Assembly (NCBI GenBank): GCA_947625695.1
Contig: CANQPO010000017.1
Span: forward strand, 1 to 36,620
Direction: 5' to 3'
From: an uncultured Clostridia bacterium
GTDB taxonomy: Bacteria > Bacillota > Clostridia > Christensenellales > Borkfalkiaceae
DNA: 36,620 nt
Position numbers and translations under genes: made by a program. Positions within the stretch are counted from its first letter, which is position 1; each line of letters opens with the position of its first letter. Positions 32,445-36,620 of this stretch are shown piece by piece. The notes under the pieces are model-generated. The model was not told the DNA's origin, ran no database searches, and saw only the letters and a list, made by a program, of their open reading frames with translations.

Positions 32445-33865
32445 TTTTCGAACTCTCCGAGCGCGAGGGCGATCTCCGCATACGCCGCCTCGCTTGCATA
32501 GCGCTCCGTGTCGCTCTTTCCGCGCTCGCCGTGAGTAAGGCACCCTGCCCCTCCCACGCAGCCGCCAACGCACACCATGCCCTCGATAAAGTTGTTTTGC
32601 AGCATTCCCCTGTTCGCCTTGAGAAGGGCGGCGCGGCACTCGTCGATCCCGCTGCAGGAGACGGGGTCGAAGGGAAACGCGCTCCCGCTCTCTCTCAATG
32701 CTTGCGCGACCGCCTCGGCGACCCCGCCCGCGCACGCAAAGCCCCTGCCGAAGGGAGAGGCGTCCGCAAGCTCCGTTTCTGGAAGATCGGAAACGGGAAT
32801 GTCGCGGCTGTCGATGAGCGCCTGCAGTTCCTCGAAGGTGATGACGCTGTCCAAGAGGCCGCGGTACTCCTCCCGCTGGAACTCTGCCTTTTTTGCGGTG
32901 CAGGGACCGATGAACACCGTTTTGCAGTTCTCGTCCCGCTCCTTGAGCATGCGGGCGATAGTCCCCGCGGGGGAGAGGTTGTGGGAGATGTGTTCTTTGA
33001 GGCTCGGGAAATTCTTTTCGATATAGGAGACGAACGCGGGGCAGCAGGAGGAAGTGAGAAAGCCCTTTTCTGCGAGCTCCTCCGCCTCTTTTTTGGCGAC
33101 CGCGTCCGCGCCGAGGGCGACCTCTACGACCCCGTAGAAGCCGAGCTCCTTGATCGCCGTGATCACCTGCCCGAGCTTTGCATAGGAAAACTGCCCCGCA
33201 ATGGAGGGCGCGACGAGGGCGTAAACTTTATAACGGGTGTTGTTCTGGCTCTTGAGAATGAGGTCGATAACGTCTAAGATGTAGGAGCGGTCGGTGATGG
33301 CGCCGAAGGGACAGGCGTACACGCACGCCCCGCAGGCGATGCACTTTTCATAGTCGATGACCGCCTCCTTTTCGCTCCCCACCGAGATCGCCTTCACCTT
33401 GCAGCTCTGTTCGCAGGGGCGTTTGTAATTATGTATTGCAGAATAGGGGCACGCCTTGGCGCACGCGCCGCACTCCACGCACTTGGTCTTGTCGATGAAC
33501 GCCTTCTGCTTGTGGTCGAAGGAGATCGCGTCCCGCTTGCACGCCTCCTCGCAACGGTGGGCAAGACAGCCGCGGCAGGCGCTCGTCACCTCGTAACCGC
33601 CCGTGGGGCAGTCCTCGCAGGCGATATCGATGACCTGTATCACCTTGCGGTTGTGCCTGTTCCCGCCGATGGCAAGCCGCACCCGTTCGCTCAAAATGGC
33701 GCGCTCCTTATAAATACAGCAGCGCATGGTGGGCACCTTTTCGGGCGCGATGATCTTGGGAATCTCGGTGACGTTCTCGAGAAGGTTGTCCGTCCACGAG
33801 AGCCGCGCCACTTCCCTCAGCACCTTATATTTGAGCAGTTGTACTTTGGTATCGAACTTGTGCAT
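32441..33865 (-). CDS. Group B [FeFe] hydrogenase, monomeric
   Basis: A 474-residue iron-sulfur enzyme, predicted cytoplasmic. Residues about 75-190 hold clustered cysteines, including two ferredoxin motifs (CVECGACAKACP, 129-140; CIACGACVYACP, 175-186) plus further Cys pairs at 83-105 and 151-155. The H-cluster domain follows. TSSCCPAF (271-278), GPCTAKKAE (320-328) and IEGMVCVGGCVGGAG (427-441) match the L1, L2 and L3 motifs in the variant form of group B enzymes. The start has GAGGAG overlapping the upstream stop. It may oxidise or evolve H2 with ferredoxin, but group B function is little studied. Assembly proteins HydE/F/G are not in the window. Confidence 0.92.
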   Translation of the reverse strand: MHKFDTKVQLLKYKVLREVARLSWTDNLLENVTEIPKIIAPEKVPTMRCCIYKERAILSERVRLAIGGNRHNRKVIQVIDIACEDCPTGGYEVTSACRGCLAHRCEEACKRDAISFDHKQKAFIDKTKCVECGACAKACPYSAIHNYKRPCEQSCKVKAISVGSEKEAVIDYEKCIACGACVYACPFGAITDRSYILDVIDLILKSQNNTRYKVYALVAPSIAGQFSYAKLGQVITAIKELGFYGVVEVALGADAVAKKEAEELAEKGFLTSSCCPAFVSYIEKNFPSLKEHISHNLSPAGTIARMLKERDENCKTVFIGPCTAKKAEFQREEYRGLLDSVITFEELQALIDSRDIPVSDLPETELADASPFGRGFACAGGVAEAVAQALRESGSAFPFDPVSCSGIDECRAALLKANRGMLQNNFIEGMVCVGGCVGGAGCLTHGERGKSDTERYASEAAYAEIALALGEFEK

Positions 33866-33867
33866 AC

Positions 33868-34599
33868 TCACTCCTCGACCGTCCATTGCAGAAGTTTGGC
33901 TTTTTTTACGGGGTCGGTCGCCCGCGCGAGCTGCGCCGCCGCAATCAGGGGCACCCATTCCATCGCGTATTCGCGGCTCCCGCCCGCCTGTAAATTGAAT
34001 TCGTCGAGATAGTCCTCCGCGAACCCGTCCGCACCCGAAAGGCGGAACAGAAGGTAGCTCTTCACCGCGTCCGCCGTGGAATTCCCTTGGCTCGCGTGCG
34101 ACCAGTCGAGGATATAGGGTCCGTCCGAGGCGAGAATGACGTTGCTCGGAAGAAAGTCGCCGTGCAGAACATGGGTATGCCGCCGCATGCCGTCAAGCCG
34201 CATGGAGAGGTCGTAGCGGGTGGAGGCGCTCAGCTCCGAGCTCAGAATTTTCATCTTGAGCTTGTCGATGTATTTTGTGAGAAGCAGATGCTTGCGGGAG
34301 TGCACGTCCCGCTGGATGGAGACGAACATGCGCAAAAACTCCCCGCGCTTCTCGGGATATTTCTCCATGAGCGCGGCGAGCGTCTCCCCCTCTATGTAGT
34401 CCATGACGATAGCCGACTTGCCGCCGACGACCGTCACCTCGCGGAAGCGGGGAATTCTCAGCCCCGTTTCGGCGACCCGCGCCTGATTGATCGCCTCGTT
34501 GAGAATGTCCGACTTGGAATAATTTTCGTCGAACATCTTGATGAGCTTGTCCCCGTCGCGGCAGATGACCTTGTCCTTTCGCTTTGCGATGATCTCCAT
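33868..34599 (-). CDS. APH-fold phosphotransferase (aminoglycoside/choline kinase-like)
   Basis: A 243-residue small-molecule kinase fold. The catalytic loop is HGDFLPSN (146-153), the metal motif ILDW has Asp165, and 'AIVMDYIEGETL' is the hinge. The N-lobe is short. It ends two bases before the hydrogenase start codon and follows the flavodoxin-like gene by 12 bases, so the three are co-transcribed. The family phosphorylates antibiotics, sugars, choline or other alcohols; nothing points to drug resistance here. The link to a hydrogenase is unexplained. Confidence 0.88.
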   Translation of the reverse strand: MEIIAKRKDKVICRDGDKLIKMFDENYSKSDILNEAINQARVAETGLRIPRFREVTVVGGKSAIVMDYIEGETLAALMEKYPEKRGEFLRMFVSIQRDVHSRKHLLLTKYIDKLKMKILSSELSASTRYDLSMRLDGMRRHTHVLHGDFLPSNVILASDGPYILDWSHASQGNSTADAVKSYLLFRLSGADGFAEDYLDEFNLQAGGSREYAMEWVPLIAAAQLARATDPVKKAKLLQWTVEE

Positions 34600-34611
34600 G
34601 TGCGCTCCGAT

Positions 34612-35232
34612 TTATCTGATAAAATTGGTGCGGATGCGCGGCTCGTCCACAGGCCTTTGCACCCCCGCGTTCTTTCCCGCCTCGATGTTTTTGAGGAGCC
34701 ACGCCGTCTCGCGGGCGAGCGTGCGCATGGTCTGCAGGCCCTCGCCGTCCTCTCTCACCTCTTCGGGTGTGTTGCCGTGCACCTGGTTCCAATATTGAGA
34801 GGAGACAACGGGCATTCTGTTCATCATGAAATATTTGTTGAGGCGGTCGAACGCCGCGCTCGCGCCGCCCCTGCGGCAACTGACGACCGCCGCGCCAAGC
34901 TTTCCCGCCATTTTCTTTCCGCCCGCATAGAAGAGCCTGTCCAAAAATGCCATGATCTGCCCGCTCGGCCCCGCATAGTAGACGGGGGAGCCGACGATGA
35001 GGGCGTCGAATTCGTCGAGACGGGCGAGGACTTCGTTGACTTTATCCTTGAAAACGCACCCTCCCTGCTCTCTGCAATGCCCGCAGGCGATACACCCCGC
35101 AACGGGCTGTTTGCCGAGCCAGACGATCTCGCTCTCCACCCCCTCCTCTTTGAGGGTGTTTTTGACCTCCGTAAGCGCCGTAAAAGTGCACCCCTTTTCG
35201 TTGGGGCTGCCGTTTATCATCAATACTTTCAT
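34612..35232 (-). CDS. Flavodoxin-fold NAD(P)H/FMN-dependent oxidoreductase
   Basis: A 206-residue protein of the flavodoxin-like/NADPH-FMN-reductase superfamily. It shows the phosphate loop 'INGSPNEKGCT' (7-17), a cysteine cluster 'GCIACGHC...GGC', and the flavin-binding 'VGSPVYYAGPSGQIMAFLDR'. Such proteins bind FMN and often pass electrons in anaerobes. The ATG at 35232 has GGAGG eight bases upstream; the GTG at 35241 is disfavoured because it overlaps that site. It is the first gene of the hydrogenase operon and could be an electron partner, by inference. Confidence 0.9.
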   Translation of the reverse strand: MKVLMINGSPNEKGCTFTALTEVKNTLKEEGVESEIVWLGKQPVAGCIACGHCREQGGCVFKDKVNEVLARLDEFDALIVGSPVYYAGPSGQIMAFLDRLFYAGGKKMAGKLGAAVVSCRRGGASAAFDRLNKYFMMNRMPVVSSQYWNQVHGNTPEEVREDGEGLQTMRTLARETAWLLKNIEAGKNAGVQRPVDEPRIRTNFIR

Positions 35233-35252
35233 ACTTTCCACCTCCGCGTTCT

Positions 35253-35281
35253 ATTATAAACGCATTTTCCCGCGCTGTCAA
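35253..35281 (-). promoter_or_regulatory. Sigma-A promoter of the flavodoxin/hydrogenase operon
   Basis: On the minus strand TTGACA (35281-35276) and TATAAT (35258-35253) are both perfect and 17 bases apart. It lies in the 59-base gap after the hemolysin-III family gene and drives the four genes down to 31782. Confidence 0.85.
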
Positions 35282-35291
35282 GAGCGAAATT

Positions 35292-35954
35292 TCAGAGCAG
35301 AAAGAGAATGCCTAAAAATTGGAGGGCCGTCCCCGCGAGGTCGAAGAGGTGCCAAATGGAGTGGAAGTAGCGCACCCGCTTGCCGAAGGCGAAGAAGACG
35401 ATGCCGCCCGTGTAGGCGATCCCGCCCGCAAGCAGCAGCCACAAAAAGGCGGCGGGGACCTTTCCGAGCACGAAGGGCAGAATGGCGAGCGCCGCCCAGC
35501 CCATGACGAAATAGAGCGCCATCGAAAGCCCCTTGATCACCTTGTTCTTCATGGCGATGGCGTTCATCGTAATTCCGCCCACAGCGCACACCCATTCGCC
35601 GATAAGAACGCCGATCCCGATGGGAGTAAACCCGAGCGCGATAACGCAGACGGGCGTATAGGTGCCTGCGATGAGCAGAAAGATGGTGCAGTGGTCGAAG
35701 ATGCGGAACACCCCCTTCGCCCTGCCGTCGGGGAGGAAGTGGTAGAGCGCGCTCATTGTATATAAGATGATAACGCAGACGCCGAATACCGCCATCGCCG
35801 CCATATTTGCGCCCGAGGGGTAGGCGAATACGAGCCCGAGCGCGAAGATCGCAAGCCCCAGCGCGCCGCCCACGATGTGCGAGACGGCGTTGAAGATCTC
35901 CTCGCCGCGGGTGTAAAAGGAACGAAATCCCCTCTTTGCCGATGTCATTTCCAT
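35292..35954 (-). CDS. Hemolysin III / PAQR family membrane protein (TrhA-like)
   Basis: A 220-residue integral membrane protein with about seven helices. Conserved family positions are visible: 'EIFNAVSHIVGG', 'TMSALYHF' (Ser and His), 'FRIFDHCTIFLLIAGTYTP' (Asp and His) and C-terminal 'YFHSIWHLFDL' (two His), a possible zinc site as in adiponectin-receptor relatives. TrhA homologues affect membrane homeostasis; despite the family name a haemolytic role is not supported. The start is preceded by AAAGGAGAACG, and a TATACT hexamer lies about 20 bases further with only a weak -35. It may be a single-gene unit with read-through into the next operon. Confidence 0.93.
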   Translation of the reverse strand: MEMTSAKRGFRSFYTRGEEIFNAVSHIVGGALGLAIFALGLVFAYPSGANMAAMAVFGVCVIILYTMSALYHFLPDGRAKGVFRIFDHCTIFLLIAGTYTPVCVIALGFTPIGIGVLIGEWVCAVGGITMNAIAMKNKVIKGLSMALYFVMGWAALAILPFVLGKVPAAFLWLLLAGGIAYTGGIVFFAFGKRVRYFHSIWHLFDLAGTALQFLGILFLL

Positions 35955-36076
35955 AACGTTCTCCTTTGATACTATCAGTATACCCGTTTTTCCGCCAAAA
36001 GGAAACCTACCGCTTATGATTGCGCCTCTCCTCTTGATTTTTCAAATTCTCCTTAAAAATATTGAATTCTACTGTC

Positions 36077-36105
36077 AAAAAAAGGACTCTACCGTGAGTA
36101 GAGCC
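36077..36105 (-). terminator. Rho-independent terminator after the zinc-ribbon gene
   Basis: On the minus strand GGCTCTAC (36105-36098) pairs with GTAGAGTCC (36092-36084), allowing one wobble, with a five-base loop. A run of seven T's (36083-36077) follows. It begins seven bases after the stop codon. Confidence 0.8.
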
Positions 36106-36111
36106 GCCTTT

Positions 36112-36378
36112 TTATTTCCAGAAAAGGTACCAACAGACGAGCACAGCGATTGCAATGACCATGCCGACGGAGAAGGTGATGATCTTGATCTTTTTGATCT
36201 GCTTGTCGGTGAGCGGGGTGTAGCCCTTGGGTTTGAGGGGTTTTTTACAGCGGGGGCACTCCGTCATATGGTCGAGGACCTCCGCCCCGCAGTACGGGCA
36301 GAGCACGGTGTGCTCCTCGAGATACTTTTGTCTTTTCGCCTCGCGATCTTCATATACCGTTGTCTTTTTGTTTTTCAT
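36112..36378 (-). CDS. Small zinc-ribbon membrane protein
   Basis: An 88-residue protein: a charged N-terminus, a zinc ribbon with C27-P-Y-C30 and C41-P-R-C44, a Pro/Lys linker and one C-terminal membrane helix (about 66-86) ending in a single Lys. The start MKNKK has GAGGGAAACC upstream; the longer frame to 36441 enters the flanking repeat and is less likely. No family-specific function is recognised; such proteins are common, usually lone envelope or membrane factors. Confidence 0.78.
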   Translation of the reverse strand: MKNKKTTVYEDREAKRQKYLEEHTVLCPYCGAEVLDHMTECPRCKKPLKPKGYTPLTDKQIKKIKIITFSVGMVIAIAVLVCWYLFWK

Positions 36379-36402
36379 GGTTTCCCTCGTTGAATGGTTT
36401 AG

Positions 36403-36620
36403 AAAGAAGTTCCGTTTCCATTGTCGCTCTTGCTTTATCATTTCAAACCAAGTGTTCTATTTGTCATTTCGAGCGGAACGAAGTGAAGTCGAGAAATCTC
36501 GCCTTATTATAAAGAAGTTGCGTTTCCATTGTCGCTCTTGCTTTATCATTTCAAACCAAGTGTTCTATTTGTCATTTCGAGCGGAACGAAGTGAAGTCGA
36601 GAAATCTCGCCTTATTATAA
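36403..36620. repeat. Tandem 108-bp direct repeat running off the window
   Basis: Two head-to-tail units, 36403-36510 and 36511-36618, appear identical except for one base (C at 36412, G at 36520). The last two bases match the start of a third unit, so the array probably continues. Each unit contains the dispersed motif GTCATTTCGAGC ... GAGAAATCTCGCC, also present at the right ends of the two elements near the dehydrogenase gene. Confidence 0.85.

Noticed and set aside
33868-34599. Aminoglycoside resistance gene
   Set aside because: Only the general APH fold is present; context and sequence give no sign of resistance function or mobility.
35292-35954. Haemolysin toxin
   Set aside because: The name comes from the family label. 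The helices and His/Asp/Ser pattern are those of PAQR/TrhA membrane proteins, not pore-forming toxins.
36403-36620. CRISPR array at the right edge
   Set aside because: The repeat unit is 108 bases with no variable spacers and no cas genes; units are simple tandem copies.

Overview
The window looks like chromosomal DNA from an uncultured Gram-positive anaerobe of the Clostridia. The grounds are consensus sigma-A promoters, AAGGAG-type ribosome binding sites, many lipoproteins and surface proteins with InlB-type and BspA-type repeats, a group B [FeFe] hydrogenase, and a deo operon. Taxonomy is an inference; there is no rRNA or tRNA. Most genes are on the minus strand.

Region 1 (1-9953, minus) is one operon behind a consensus promoter at 9925-9953. 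In transcription order it holds two unrecognised membrane proteins, a complete CUT1-type ABC importer (UgpC/MalK-like ATPase, two permeases, UgpB-like binding lipoprotein), a staphylococcal-nuclease-type lipoprotein, and a large Ig/OB-like lipoprotein that runs off the left edge. Region 2 (10057-17605, minus) is a second operon: deoC, deoD, deoB, cdd, a lipoprotein 5'-nucleotidase, pdp, tdk, and a membrane-anchored endonuclease I. Together the two operons could form a nearly complete pathway for eating extracellular DNA. Surface nucleases cut it, a surface nucleotidase dephosphorylates it, an importer takes up products, and cytoplasmic enzymes convert nucleosides to deoxyribose-5-phosphate and then glyceraldehyde-3-phosphate plus acetaldehyde. 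The OB, SNase and 5'-nucleotidase modules, fused in B. subtilis YhcR, are here separate lipoproteins. That the transporter carries nucleic-acid products is inferred only from its operon.

Region 3 (17826-29793) holds a surface protein with cysteine-rich repeats and a Pro/Glu linker, a divergent ku/ligD pair for non-homologous end joining, and a ~1970-residue lipoprotein with InlB-type and leucine-rich repeats. The last is broken by a one-base frameshift in a run of five C's.

Region 4 (29877-36620) has a VUT-family transporter with a structured leader, and a short-chain dehydrogenase bracketed by two related inverted-repeat elements. Next comes an operon of flavodoxin-like protein, APH-fold kinase, group B [FeFe] hydrogenase and phosphopantetheinyl transferase. 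A hemolysin-III family membrane protein, a small zinc-ribbon membrane protein and a 108-bp tandem repeat at the right edge complete it.
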